From an uncultured Atopobium sp. (GTDB lineage: Bacteria > Actinomycetota > Coriobacteriia > Coriobacteriales > Atopobiaceae), in contig CAMQEO010000003.1 of the NCBI GenBank assembly GCA_946999785.1, positions 1 to 40,217 of the forward strand: a stretch of 40,217 nucleotides of DNA, written 5' to 3'. The translations under genes were made by a program, and so were the position numbers. The notes under the pieces were generated by a model. The model did no database searches and had not been told where the DNA came from. It was given only the letters and a program-made list of their open reading frames with translations. Positions 7,956 to 16,042 of the stretch are shown in pieces. Each line of letters starts with the position of its first letter. Position 1 is the stretch's first letter.

Positions 7956-9020
7956 TTATAAGAATGCGTCATAAGGAAGATCAGTCTCATAATCAAACGC
8001 ATCGTGGAAACCACGGTCATACATGTACTCCATGTGATCAGTGTCGCCAGGATAGTCATAACGACCGCCAACTTGCCATACAAATGGCTTAAATTTGTAC
8101 TGCATACGATCTTTACGATATTTCCAAAGCATAAGAATTTCTTTAGGATCGGCCATAAAGTTGGTCCAAATGTCGTAGTGCGTAGGAATAATAACCTTAG
8201 TCTGAAGAGCTTCTCCAACTTTAAGAACATCAGAGGAGGTTAATTTATCGGTAATACCAATTGGGTTCTCGCCATATGCAACGCAGGCAATATCAATCTT
8301 GTTTTCTTTACCATGCTTTACATACATATTGGAGTAGTGAGAGTCACCTGCGTGGTAAACGTTACCACCATCAGTTTTAACAAGGTAGTTAAGAGCAAGT
8401 TGATTCATATCACGAACAGGCTTACCTTTAAGAGACTCATTAGGATCGTCTACGGTAAGCAACATGGTGCGGTCAAACGACTCAAGAGCCTTTACCTCAA
8501 CATCTTTTACTTTAACGCTTTCATTTGGATGAAGAACAACAATGCGCTCTGCAGGAACGCCCCATGCAATCCATTTGTCGGCAACGTCTTGTGGGCCTAC
8601 AAAGGTAGCGTTAGGACAATTACGTGTTACAACAGCAGCGGTTGTTTGATCAAGATGGTCTGAATGTGAGTGCGTTACGCATAAAACATCGATATCACGA
8701 ACTGCAAATGGATCAATAACAAACGGTTGATTACGACGATTGGGTTGTAAGTTGCGCACACCGCTCATGCGCATCATTTGATGACCTTTTTTCATATGAC
8801 CAGAACCAATGGTTTGTTTTCCTGTTTGGTTCCACATATCAATGACAACATTAGTGCCGTGATCTGATTTAATCCAGATACCCATGTTGCCTAACCACCA
8901 CATAGACAGTGTTTTTTCTGGAACTTTAGCCTGAGCTATCTCCTCGGTAAGCCATGTTCCCCACTCGGGAAACGTCTTATTGAGCCACGAATCTCTCGTA
9001 ATCTCATCGATAGCACTCAT
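7956..9020 (-). CDS. ulaG: L-ascorbate-6-phosphate lactonase
   Basis: A cytoplasmic metallo-beta-lactamase-fold hydrolase, 354 residues as in the family, that opens the lactone ring of L-ascorbate-6-phosphate to give 3-keto-L-gulonate-6-phosphate. The metal motif HSHSDHLDQ and the downstream HAGDSHYSN and IIPTHYD histidine motifs are intact. The N-terminus (ITRDSWL, FPEWGTWL) is characteristic of UlaG. AAAGGA lies 6 bases before the ATG. It is the first gene of the operon, and a good promoter lies upstream at 9053-9081. In E. coli ulaG is transcribed apart from ulaABCDEF; here it heads one colinear operon. Confidence 0.97.
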   Translation of the reverse strand: MSAIDEITRDSWLNKTFPEWGTWLTEEIAQAKVPEKTLSMWWLGNMGIWIKSDHGTNVVIDMWNQTGKQTIGSGHMKKGHQMMRMSGVRNLQPNRRNQPFVIDPFAVRDIDVLCVTHSHSDHLDQTTAAVVTRNCPNATFVGPQDVADKWIAWGVPAERIVVLHPNESVKVKDVEVKALESFDRTMLLTVDDPNESLKGKPVRDMNQLALNYLVKTDGGNVYHAGDSHYSNMYVKHGKENKIDIACVAYGENPIGITDKLTSSDVLKVGEALQTKVIIPTHYDIWTNFMADPKEILMLWKYRKDRMQYKFKPFVWQVGGRYDYPGDTDHMEYMYDRGFHDAFDYETDLPYDAFL

Positions 9021-9052
9021 ATGTATTCCTTTCTCTTGATGAAATTAGCTTA

Positions 9053-9081
9053 ATTATATGAACGTTTAAATATGCAGACAA
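9053..9081 (-). promoter_or_regulatory. ulaG operon promoter
   Basis: On the minus strand TTGTCT (9081-9076) and a perfect TATAAT (9058-9053) are separated by exactly 17 bases. The -10 element is 32 bases from the ulaG start codon. The spacer contains TGAACGTTTA (9059-9068), which recurs at the ulaR promoter. Confidence 0.7.
9059..9068. promoter_or_regulatory. Candidate UlaR operator, copy 1
   Basis: TGAACGTTTA, centred on palindromic AACGTT, abuts the -10 element of the ulaG promoter, where a bound repressor would block polymerase. An identical 10-mer occurs at 9193-9202, with 134 bp between the two copies. The assignment to UlaR is inferred from position and repetition. Confidence 0.5.
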
Positions 9082-9191
9082 TGTGTTTTTATGAGTGTTT
9101 GACCCTTATATGATGTTTTTATTCACACTATTTGTTGTTTATGAATCTTTTTCGCTCATAATATAGGGTATCAATCGCTCAAATGCAGGTC

Positions 9192-9220
9192 TTGAACGTT
9201 TAGGCACCACAAAATAAATT
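9192..9220 (+). promoter_or_regulatory. ulaR promoter with candidate operator copy 2
   Basis: TTGAAC (9192-9197) and TAAATT (9215-9220) are spaced by 17 bases on the plus strand, about 50 bases before the ulaR start. The second TGAACGTTTA (9193-9202) overlaps the -35 element, suggesting autoregulation. The -10 matches the consensus at only four of six positions. Confidence 0.5.
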
Positions 9221-9270
9221 ACGTCAAAAACCACAACAGGACAGTAATACAAATCGGCGTAAGGATGGCG

Positions 9271-10131
9271 ATGCTCATGAAAAACTCCTCTAAACTCATT
9301 AACGCGCGGCGCGCTGTTATAGAAGAAACACTTCAGCAAGCCCCTGACCATACAATTTCGGTAAGCGCGCTTGCCGCACATTGTTGTGTTTCCGCCATGA
9401 CTATGCGTCGCGACTTGGCGGCACTTCAAAAAATGGGAGTGTTGGTTCACAAACACGGATACGCCACACTAAGCGAACATTATCGTTTTAAGGATGCCAA
9501 ACCAACAAACACCAACATCGAAAAGATAAAAATATCTATAGGCAAAATGGCGGCAAACTTTGTGCGTAATAAAGACACTGTTTTTATTAATACCAGTTCA
9601 ACCGCACTTTATGCGCTGGATTATTTGCAAACAAAACGAGTAAGCGTGGTAACCAACAATCTACGTATACACGAACAAATTCATAAAGACTCACTTAACC
9701 CAGCGTCAACCGTTATTATCACTGGCGGCGAGCTTCGTCTGCCAAAAGAAGCTCTCACGGGAGAAGTTGCCGAAATTGCCGTAAAACGAGTAATTGCCGA
9801 TGTTGCCATTATTGGCTGCTCGGGGTTTAGTTTAAAAAATGGTGTAACTACCAGCAACGCAGGCGAAACTAACGTCAATCGGTTAATGATTGAACACACC
9901 AAAGGTAAGGTGATTGTTGTTGCCGACCATCGAAAAATCTTCCGTGATTCAAACTTTTTTGTGGCAGCCTCAAAAACCATAGATGTGTTGGTAACCGATG
10001 AATTTGCGGACGCACAATCCATTGCCGATATCGAACAAGCAGGTATAGAAGTTATTCAAGTGAATATAGGTAGTCGTATTGCAGAAGATAATATTGATAA
10101 TCACACAAGGAAAAAGAACGGCATCAAATAG
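9271..10131 (+). CDS. ulaR: DeoR-family transcriptional regulator of the ula operon
   Basis: A 286-residue DeoR-type regulator, divergent from the ula operon. An N-terminal winged helix-turn-helix (ISVSALAAHCCVSAMTMRRDLAALQ, about residues 28-52, with the typical M-T-x-R-R-D-L recognition helix) is followed by the sugar-phosphate sensor domain: NTSSTALYAL, VVTNNLRI, ITGGELR, IGCSGFSLKNGVTTS and VVADHRKI. In E. coli UlaR the inducer is L-ascorbate-6-phosphate, likely here too. The ATG at 9271 is chosen because AAGGA lies 5 bases upstream; the ATG at 9265 overlaps that site, and ATG 9277 is a weaker alternative. The middle of the DeoR signature helix contains two cysteines (HCCVS), which is uncommon. 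The gene name rests on context. Confidence 0.88.
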   Translation: MLMKNSSKLINARRAVIEETLQQAPDHTISVSALAAHCCVSAMTMRRDLAALQKMGVLVHKHGYATLSEHYRFKDAKPTNTNIEKIKISIGKMAANFVRNKDTVFINTSSTALYALDYLQTKRVSVVTNNLRIHEQIHKDSLNPASTVIITGGELRLPKEALTGEVAEIAVKRVIADVAIIGCSGFSLKNGVTTSNAGETNVNRLMIEHTKGKVIVVADHRKIFRDSNFFVAASKTIDVLVTDEFADAQSIADIEQAGIEVIQVNIGSRIAEDNIDNHTRKKNGIK

Positions 10132-10168
10132 TATTGTTATAGGAATCATACAACTTACAAGAAAATGC

Positions 10169-10199
10169 ATATGCTAAGCGTATAAAACGCTTAGCATAT
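10169..10199. terminator. Terminator between convergent ulaR and gnd
   Basis: A perfect 12-bp stem, ATATGCTAAGCG (10169-10180) with CGCTTAGCATAT (10188-10199), and a 7-nt loop lie between convergent genes. On the minus strand TTTTC follows five bases later; on the plus strand there is no T tract. It probably serves both transcripts, better for gnd. Confidence 0.65.
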
Positions 10200-10269
10200 C
10201 AAAATGTACGTAAACTCTTACAACTGATTACGCAAAACCACAGAACTACTTTCAGCGCAGCAACAAGCG

Positions 10270-11712
10270 CTACATCTGCTCCCAAATGTGATGGAACGAC
10301 TCGCTGCGCGGCTTGTCAACACGCTTAAATGTATGGGCGCCAAACCAATCGCGCTGAGCTTGACAAAGATTCGCTGGAAGCTTTTCAGACGTGTAGCCAT
10401 CAAAATAAAGCAGCGAATTTGCAATGGTGGGGATATACAATCCTGCGGCAATGCCTGCAATCACCACGCGTCTCCATGCGGCAACAGAAGACTTGATTTC
10501 GTCTTTAAACTCATCGGTCAACATAAGATTAACAACTTTGCCTTCGTCATAAGCGCGCTTAATGCGTTCAAGAAATACTGCACGAATAATGCAGCCTTCA
10601 CGCCAAAGGAGCGCAATGTTACCCAGATCAAGATTCCACTGATAGGTGTCTGACGCAGCTTGCAGCAAAGAAAAACCTTGTGCATACGACATAATCTTGG
10701 AAGCATAAACCGCCTGTTCAAGATCGGTGATAAAGGTGTTGACTTCTTCTTGCGGCATCTTTGGTGTAAGATTTTGACCATCAGAGTACTTACCAAACGC
10801 GTGCGCGGCACACACACGTTCATCTTTTTGAGCCGATAAATTACGCGCAAACACTGCTTCACACATTGTTGGAACGCATTGATGCTTTTCTAAAGCATCC
10901 ATTGCCGTCCACATACCCGTGCCCTTTTGTCCTGCTTCATCCAAAATTGCATCCACAAGCTCACCCGTACCGCAGGGATCTTTAACGCGCAAAATGTTAG
11001 ACGTGATCTCAACAAGATACGATTGCAGACGTCCACGGTTCCAATCTTCAAAAACATCCGCTATTTGGGCATTTGAAAAACCACATACATTTTTAAGCAT
11101 AAAGTATGCTTCATTAATAATTTGCATGTCGCCATATTCAATACCATTGTGAACCATCTTTACATAATGGCCGCTTCCGCCTTTTCCGATATAATCGCAA
11201 CACGAATCACCCGTAGTGGTATGTGCGGCAATATCTTTAAGCAACTGTTTAAGGTAGTCATTAAACACATCTTTGTTACCCGAGGGCATAATAGACGGCC
11301 CTAACAGCGCGCCTTTCTCGCCGCCAGAAACACCCATACCAAAGAACTTAATACCTTTTTCTGCATAGTGTTTCATACGACGCTCAGTATCTTTATAGAA
11401 AGAATTACCAGCGTCTATAACGATATCGCCCTCTTCAAGATATGGTAGCAATCCATCGGTCACAAGATCAACCACCGTGCCTGCCTTAACCATAAGGATG
11501 ATTTTTCTTGGCCGTTCAAGTGCAGCGACAAAATCTTTAAGGGAATATGAAGGAGTAATTTGATCGGTGTCTTGTACTTTATTTTGCATAAATTCACGCG
11601 TTTTATCCTCATCACGATTATAAACTGCAAGGGTATAGTGATGATGAGAGATGTTAAGCGCAAGCCTTTGTCCCATAACGCCCATTCCGTATACACCTAC
11701 AAAACAAGCCAC
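10270..11712 (-). CDS. gnd: 6-phosphogluconate dehydrogenase, decarboxylating
   Basis: Oxidises 6-phosphogluconate to ribulose-5-phosphate and CO2 with reduction of NADP, in the cytoplasm. The 480 residues are the full length of the long bacterial form. The nucleotide-binding loop is GVYGMGVMGQRLALN at the N-terminus. GVSGGEKGALLGPSIMPSG and the catalytic GGSGHYVKMVHNGIEYGD segment (Lys and Asn of the active site) are intact, as is the C-terminal all-helical domain with WREGCIIRA. The start codon is GTG, with AGGAGG 8 bases upstream. It converges on ulaR and stands alone. Its product feeds the same pentose-phosphate pool used by the phosphoketolase. No promoter could be picked with confidence; a 12-bp palindrome, TGTAAGCTTACA, lies at 11767-11778 upstream. 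Confidence 0.97.
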   Translation of the reverse strand: MACFVGVYGMGVMGQRLALNISHHHYTLAVYNRDEDKTREFMQNKVQDTDQITPSYSLKDFVAALERPRKIILMVKAGTVVDLVTDGLLPYLEEGDIVIDAGNSFYKDTERRMKHYAEKGIKFFGMGVSGGEKGALLGPSIMPSGNKDVFNDYLKQLLKDIAAHTTTGDSCCDYIGKGGSGHYVKMVHNGIEYGDMQIINEAYFMLKNVCGFSNAQIADVFEDWNRGRLQSYLVEITSNILRVKDPCGTGELVDAILDEAGQKGTGMWTAMDALEKHQCVPTMCEAVFARNLSAQKDERVCAAHAFGKYSDGQNLTPKMPQEEVNTFITDLEQAVYASKIMSYAQGFSLLQAASDTYQWNLDLGNIALLWREGCIIRAVFLERIKRAYDEGKVVNLMLTDEFKDEIKSSVAAWRRVVIAGIAAGLYIPTIANSLLYFDGYTSEKLPANLCQAQRDWFGAHTFKRVDKPRSESFHHIWEQM

Positions 11713-11766
11713 GCTTATTGCCTCCTTTTACCTACAGCAAAGGTCATTCGTACACTTTGCTGACCA

Positions 11767-11778
11767 TGTAAGCTTACA
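11767..11778. promoter_or_regulatory. Palindrome upstream of gnd
   Basis: TGTAAGCTTACA is a perfect 12-bp palindrome 55 bases upstream of the gnd start codon. Related half-sites (TTACAAG, CTTACTTACAAG) occur within the next 40 bases. It may be an operator for gnd, but no partner site or regulator is apparent. Confidence 0.25.
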
Positions 11779-11949
11779 AGTTAGCACCCACCAACAGGGT
11801 ATCTTACTTACAAGTGTGCGTAAACCATGTTCATATTATTATTCAAGCTACCTTAATACTTCCATTGCACGTTTTGACGAAGTTGTGTTTATCTCCGCCT
11901 AAAAAGAAACTGGATGCCCAAACAAATCGCGTGCAAGTCGTGTTTTTCT

Positions 11950-13875
11950 TTATGATGAGCTTTTTTCTTGCTGTGACCGCAAAATATTTTTAGCGATAAA
12001 TTGGGCATACACCTCAGATCCCCCTATATTAGGGTGTGTTCCATCTTTATAAAACAGCTCAGTTTTGTCCTTAGCAAATTGATGCCAATCAATAAGATGT
12101 AGGTTATCGTGACGTTTAACAGCTTGTGTAATGTAGTCATTTACATCGTGCTCGTAAGAGTCATTTGACACAACAGTGCTGATGTATATATCGGTATCGC
12201 TAAACTCTGTTGAAAGACTGTCGAGCATATCGGCGTTAATTATACCGTTAGTACCTAGTGCAAAATACACAACATCTGGGAAATTATCCGAGCGTTTTAG
12301 CTCGCGCAAAATGTTTAAACCTGCAGGTACCTGACGACTAACTTCCGCATCAATAGTCATATTTGGTAAAATTTTGCCCAATTGTTCACGGCACATTTTA
12401 AGTACCGAATCACCCACGGCAAAGATTTTGATGTTGTGTCCACATGTTGCCTCTTCTTTAGTAATCCCAAGTTCAGGATATTGCGCAACAACCTTATCAA
12501 ACTGCGCTATGTTGTCAGGTTTTTCATATGGCACAGATCCAGCTGTACCATCTTGTGTTGTATCCTGCTGCGAAGCATCTTCATGCGGTTGCTGTTCGTC
12601 ATCTGTTGTTTGAGAGTTTTCATCATCATTGGCAAGACGGCTTTGCATTTCGCAAGCTTCTTCAGGCGCACCAACAGGTGCATGTATGCATGTCCATACA
12701 AAGCAGGCGGTAAGAGCAGAAAATACCAAAAGCACAAGCATTTTTGTCCGACCATGCACTTGATTCTTATAAGAGATGTGCGGCGCGTACCAGTTTACTA
12801 AATCCTTCATATGTTTTTCGCTTATCTGATAGGTAGACTCCGCTAGAATAAGCAGAAAAACAACTTGCATAATAACTGCCGATCCATAAGACACTCCTGG
12901 AGGGTTAAAACCAGCTTTGCCAAATGCCCATAAGGTATATTGCCACAGATAAAGACTATAGCTACGTTTGCCTAAATACATAAGGACGGGATTACCAATC
13001 AGGCGCGCAGAAAGGCCAGACTCATCAACCGACGTTGCCAACGCCACAAGAAGAACCACGTTAAATAAGACCATTCCGCCATAATATGCAAACCATGTAT
13101 CACCAGCCAGAAAAATCATACACAAAACCGTAATAATGCACGCCAGCATGCTTTTATATGTGCCTGACGTACGAGCATGCTGATACCAATTAACCAGCGT
13201 TTGTCGGCTAAAACGGCACGCCAGTGCAGACCCTAGCAAAAACGAAAAGACGCGTGTATCACTTCCGTAGTAAGCGCGTGTAATATTATGTATAGACAGT
13301 TGATATATAACAGCTAACAATACTGCAGAAACTACTGCACCTATAAGGGAAACTCTAAAAAGCGCACGACGAGGTGCACGCAAAGCCAGTTTGCCTACGA
13401 CCCACACAACAAGCGGCCAAAACAAGTAAATTTGCATTTCAACTGCTAAAGCCCACATATGGGTGAACATATCAGGTAGTAAAAAGTGCTGAAAATACGA
13501 TAGATTTTGACTAATCTGCCACCAGTTATTAACACCAAGCAGGGTTGAAAATGCACTTGCAGAGAAATTGTAAAGCAGATCATGGTTTAAAAAGTTTGCC
13601 CATAAGGTAGCCACCAACATAAATAAAATCATCGGCGGATAGAGTCGCTTAATGCGTCGTGCATAAAATCTTATAATCGAGATCTTTTTATGCGTTTCCA
13701 ATTCGGACAAAAAAGAATCTGTAACGAGGTATCCCGATAAGGTAAGAAAAATAATAACGCCTAGATAGCCGCCTTGAACGGTATGCGGAAACCAATGATA
13801 AAGACATACAAAAAGAACGGCAAGGCCACGCCAAGCCGTGAAGGATTTTATCATGTGAGGTGGGTTTTGACGCAT
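11950..13875 (-). CDS. OatA-like membrane O-acyltransferase with C-terminal SGNH domain
   Basis: A 641-residue two-domain protein. The N-terminal acyltransferase-3 domain has about ten membrane segments and the R-x10-H motif (R16 to H27). A charged, Gln/Asp/Thr-rich linker at about 410-465 leads to an extracytoplasmic SGNH/GDSL esterase-like domain with GDS (Ser490), GTNG and the catalytic DGTHP (Asp611, His614). Proteins of this architecture, such as OatA, O-acetylate peptidoglycan N-acetylmuramic acid and give lysozyme resistance; others modify surface polysaccharides. Peptidoglycan is favoured by architecture only. TGAGGAAACAGT before the ATG supports the start. It stands between gnd and the serS terminator, with long gaps on both sides, so it is probably transcribed alone. 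Confidence 0.85.
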   Translation of the reverse strand: MRQNPPHMIKSFTAWRGLAVLFVCLYHWFPHTVQGGYLGVIIFLTLSGYLVTDSFLSELETHKKISIIRFYARRIKRLYPPMILFMLVATLWANFLNHDLLYNFSASAFSTLLGVNNWWQISQNLSYFQHFLLPDMFTHMWALAVEMQIYLFWPLVVWVVGKLALRAPRRALFRVSLIGAVVSAVLLAVIYQLSIHNITRAYYGSDTRVFSFLLGSALACRFSRQTLVNWYQHARTSGTYKSMLACIITVLCMIFLAGDTWFAYYGGMVLFNVVLLVALATSVDESGLSARLIGNPVLMYLGKRSYSLYLWQYTLWAFGKAGFNPPGVSYGSAVIMQVVFLLILAESTYQISEKHMKDLVNWYAPHISYKNQVHGRTKMLVLLVFSALTACFVWTCIHAPVGAPEEACEMQSRLANDDENSQTTDDEQQPHEDASQQDTTQDGTAGSVPYEKPDNIAQFDKVVAQYPELGITKEEATCGHNIKIFAVGDSVLKMCREQLGKILPNMTIDAEVSRQVPAGLNILRELKRSDNFPDVVYFALGTNGIINADMLDSLSTEFSDTDIYISTVVSNDSYEHDVNDYITQAVKRHDNLHLIDWHQFAKDKTELFYKDGTHPNIGGSEVYAQFIAKNILRSQQEKSSS

Positions 13876-13942
13876 ACTGTTTCCTCAAGAATTGCCAACA
13901 TCTATGTTTTATTTTAACTCATTACGCAAGTATATAAATTAC

Positions 13943-13982
13943 AAAAAAGTGCTTCGCGCAGCACATAAGCTGTCCGAAGCAC
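13943..13982 (-). terminator. serS terminator
   Basis: GTGCTTCG (13949-13956) pairs with CGAAGCAC (13975-13982), enclosing a nested CAGC/GCTG stem. Six A residues at 13943-13948 become a T6 tract on the minus strand. It lies about 60 bases after the serS stop. Confidence 0.88.
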
Positions 13983-14039
13983 CACTTGCACAAAACAAGT
14001 GCACGTTCTATATGTATCTGCACACCGATGCAAGCACGA

Positions 14040-15323
14040 TTAACATGCAGGAATGGTTTTTAACCCTCTCATATACGGCTGCAAAGCCTCGGGTACACTA
14101 ATAGATCCATCGGCGTTTTGATAATTTTCCATAATAGCTGCCATGCATCTTCCTACAGCCAAACCAGAGCCATTAAGCGTGTGAACATAACGCGTACCCT
14201 TAAACTCGCTTGGATCACGATACTTTATATTCGCACGGCGCGCTTGGAAATCCCAACAATTTGAGCACGAAGAAATTTCTTTGTAATTGTTGTAGCTTGG
14301 GAGCCAAACCTCCAAGTCATAGCACTTGCATGCAGAAAAACCAATATCACCCGTACAAAGCGAAACGACACGATATGCAAGCCCTAATACCTGTAAGCAC
14401 TTCTCGGCCTCGGCAACCATAGACTCAAGCTGATTCATAGAGTCCTCAGGCTTGGCAAACTTTACCATTTCAACTTTATCAAATTCATGAACGCGAATGA
14501 TACCGCGTGTATCTCTACCTGCAGATCCAGCTTCTTCTCTAAAGCATGGCGTAAACGCAGTGTATTTTAGCGGAAGCTGTGAAGCGTCAAGCACTTCATC
14601 GCGGTGCAGATTGGTAAGCATAACCTCGGCAGTTGGAATAAGATACAGATCGTTACTCACATGGAACAAATCTTCGTCAAACTTAGGTAACTGACCGGTT
14701 CCAAACAGCGAATCATAGTTAGTTAATACAGGAGGCCACCACTCTTTAAAACCTGCTTCGTTGTGCATGTCAATAAAGAAATTGATGAGCGCACGCTCCA
14801 TTTGCGCACCATAACCACCAAGCACATAAAAACGCGAACCTGCAAGCTTTACACCACGATCAAAATCGATCATATGGGTTTGCGTGCCCAAATCCCAGTG
14901 AGCTTTTGCATCAAAGTCAAAGGAGCGCGGAGTTCCCCATTTGCGAACTTCTTTGTTTTCGCTATCGTCTTTACCATAAGGAACGCTTTCATGAGGAATG
15001 TTGGGGATTGCACTCACCAAATCATGAAGCTGCTTTTCGGCAGACGCGCGCTGTTCCTCTAGCTCGGCAATGCGAGCTTTACCAGCTGCAACCTGCTCTT
15101 TTGCGGCCTGCGCCTCGTCTTTTTTGCCCTCTTGCATAAGCTTACCAATTTGCTTTGAGGCACTATTGCGCTCGGCTTGCAAACGCTCAACTTCTACAAT
15201 GGTAGATCGGCGCAACTCATCAAGTTTAAAAAAATGTTCCCTATCCCAATGTGCGTTCTGTCGCGATGCGCACGACTTATCTACCACGTCGGGGTTTTCC
15301 CTCACAAACCTGATATCAAGCAT
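14040..15323 (-). CDS. serS: Seryl-tRNA synthetase
   Basis: A class IIa synthetase that charges tRNA-Ser with serine; 427 residues is the usual bacterial length. The N-terminal MLDIRFVRENPDVV and a long antiparallel coiled coil (about residues 30-100) are typical. Motif 2 is FTPCFREEAGSAGRDTRGI and motif 3 is TLNGSGLAVGR near the C-terminus. The ATG at 15323 is chosen because it has AAAGGAG 5 bases upstream and matches the conserved N-terminus; the open frame continues 17 codons further. There is no T-box-like leader in the short upstream region, which it shares with a divergent small gene. Confidence 0.97.
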   Translation of the reverse strand: MLDIRFVRENPDVVDKSCASRQNAHWDREHFFKLDELRRSTIVEVERLQAERNSASKQIGKLMQEGKKDEAQAAKEQVAAGKARIAELEEQRASAEKQLHDLVSAIPNIPHESVPYGKDDSENKEVRKWGTPRSFDFDAKAHWDLGTQTHMIDFDRGVKLAGSRFYVLGGYGAQMERALINFFIDMHNEAGFKEWWPPVLTNYDSLFGTGQLPKFDEDLFHVSNDLYLIPTAEVMLTNLHRDEVLDASQLPLKYTAFTPCFREEAGSAGRDTRGIIRVHEFDKVEMVKFAKPEDSMNQLESMVAEAEKCLQVLGLAYRVVSLCTGDIGFSACKCYDLEVWLPSYNNYKEISSCSNCWDFQARRANIKYRDPSEFKGTRYVHTLNGSGLAVGRCMAAIMENYQNADGSISVPEALQPYMRGLKTIPAC

Positions 15324-15504
15324 TGCTACTCCTTTTGCGTTACCAACTTTGCTCATCAAAGCACTGTTATACAAAAACTGTTAAACTACTCGTACGTAAT
15401 ATGTGTTTAACTATACGCCATTCAGGCATAATAACCTATATATACGCACTAAAGTATATACTTGTTCTATAAAAGATTTACACACTCCTTGGGAAAGGAT
15501 GTAT

Positions 15505-15726
15505 ATGGACGCAATAAATGACTTTTTTACCTGGTTGTTCGCAAGCCGACAAGGCGTTTTGGTGCTTGTTTTAGGCGGAATTGTGTTCTTTGTCCTTATT
15601 TCTATTTTCCTTGAAATCAAAACACGTCAGCGCTTTAAAAACCACAAAAAGCAACAAGGTGATTGGGAGTTGTTTGATTCTAATGACGAAAGTGGTTGGA
15701 GCGATTTTGAAGAAGACAACAAATAG
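15505..15726 (+). CDS. Small single-pass membrane protein, unknown function
   Basis: A 73-residue protein I do not recognise. A short N-terminal amphipathic stretch (MDAINDFFTWLF) is followed by one strongly hydrophobic segment at about residues 17-36, a basic patch (KTRQRFKNHKK) and a markedly acidic tail rich in Asp, Glu, Ser and Trp. The basic patch after the segment predicts a cytoplasmic C-terminus. GGAAAGGA lies 5 bases before the ATG at 15505; an ATG at 15499 overlaps that site. The gene is divergent from serS and converges on tRNA-Leu. Good start signals and protein-like composition support a real gene. Confidence 0.65.
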   Translation: MDAINDFFTWLFASRQGVLVLVLGGIVFFVLISIFLEIKTRQRFKNHKKQQGDWELFDSNDESGWSDFEEDNK

Positions 15727-15824
15727 AGGCTGTAAAACACAGGTAGAGCGCAAAAAACACGAAGTCATAAAAGCCGTAAAGTAGCAACGTTATTGCGCAA
15801 CTAGGAGATTTGTTTAGTAAAACG

Positions 15825-15911
15825 TGGTGCGGGCGAAAGGACTTGAACCTTCACGAGGGAACCCTCATATGCACCTGAAGCATACGCGTCTGCCAATTCC
15901 GCCACGCCCGC
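15825..15911 (-). tRNA. tRNA-Leu(CAG)
   Basis: Read on the minus strand, GCGGGCG begins the acceptor stem and pairs with CGCCCGC before A and an encoded CCA. The anticodon loop TTCAGGT carries CAG, with a long variable arm typical of type II tRNAs and a T loop TTCAAGT. The length is 87 nt. Confidence 0.93.
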
Positions 15912-15921
15912 ATGGGTAGAA

Positions 15922-15951
15922 ATTTTACTCCAATTTGGTAAACTTATGCAA
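15922..15951 (-). promoter_or_regulatory. Possible tRNA-Leu promoter
   Basis: On the minus strand TAAAAT (15927-15922) lies 10 bases before the tRNA 5' end, with TTGCAT (15951-15946) 18 bases upstream. The -10 is good; the -35 matches the consensus at only three positions. Confidence 0.4.
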
Positions 15952-16042
15952 TAACGCATGTGCGTATTGAAGAAAAAAGTATAACATCACATGTGCAGCA
16001 ATGTGTCACGCCAACCAAAAACGAAGTTCAAAAGGACACATT

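Noticed and set aside
13892..14101. 69-codon plus-strand ORF between the acyltransferase and serS
   Set aside because: It reads through the serS terminator and into the serS 3' end, and no Shine-Dalgarno precedes it.
15324..15504. Possible T-box leader for serS
   Set aside because: The divergent intergenic region is short, and no T-box-like conserved sequence or antiterminator/terminator pair could be seen.
15949..15970. Imperfect inverted repeat between tRNA-Leu and the kinase cluster
   Set aside because: The arms (CAATAACGCA and TGCGTATTG) need a bulge and there is no other support for a site.
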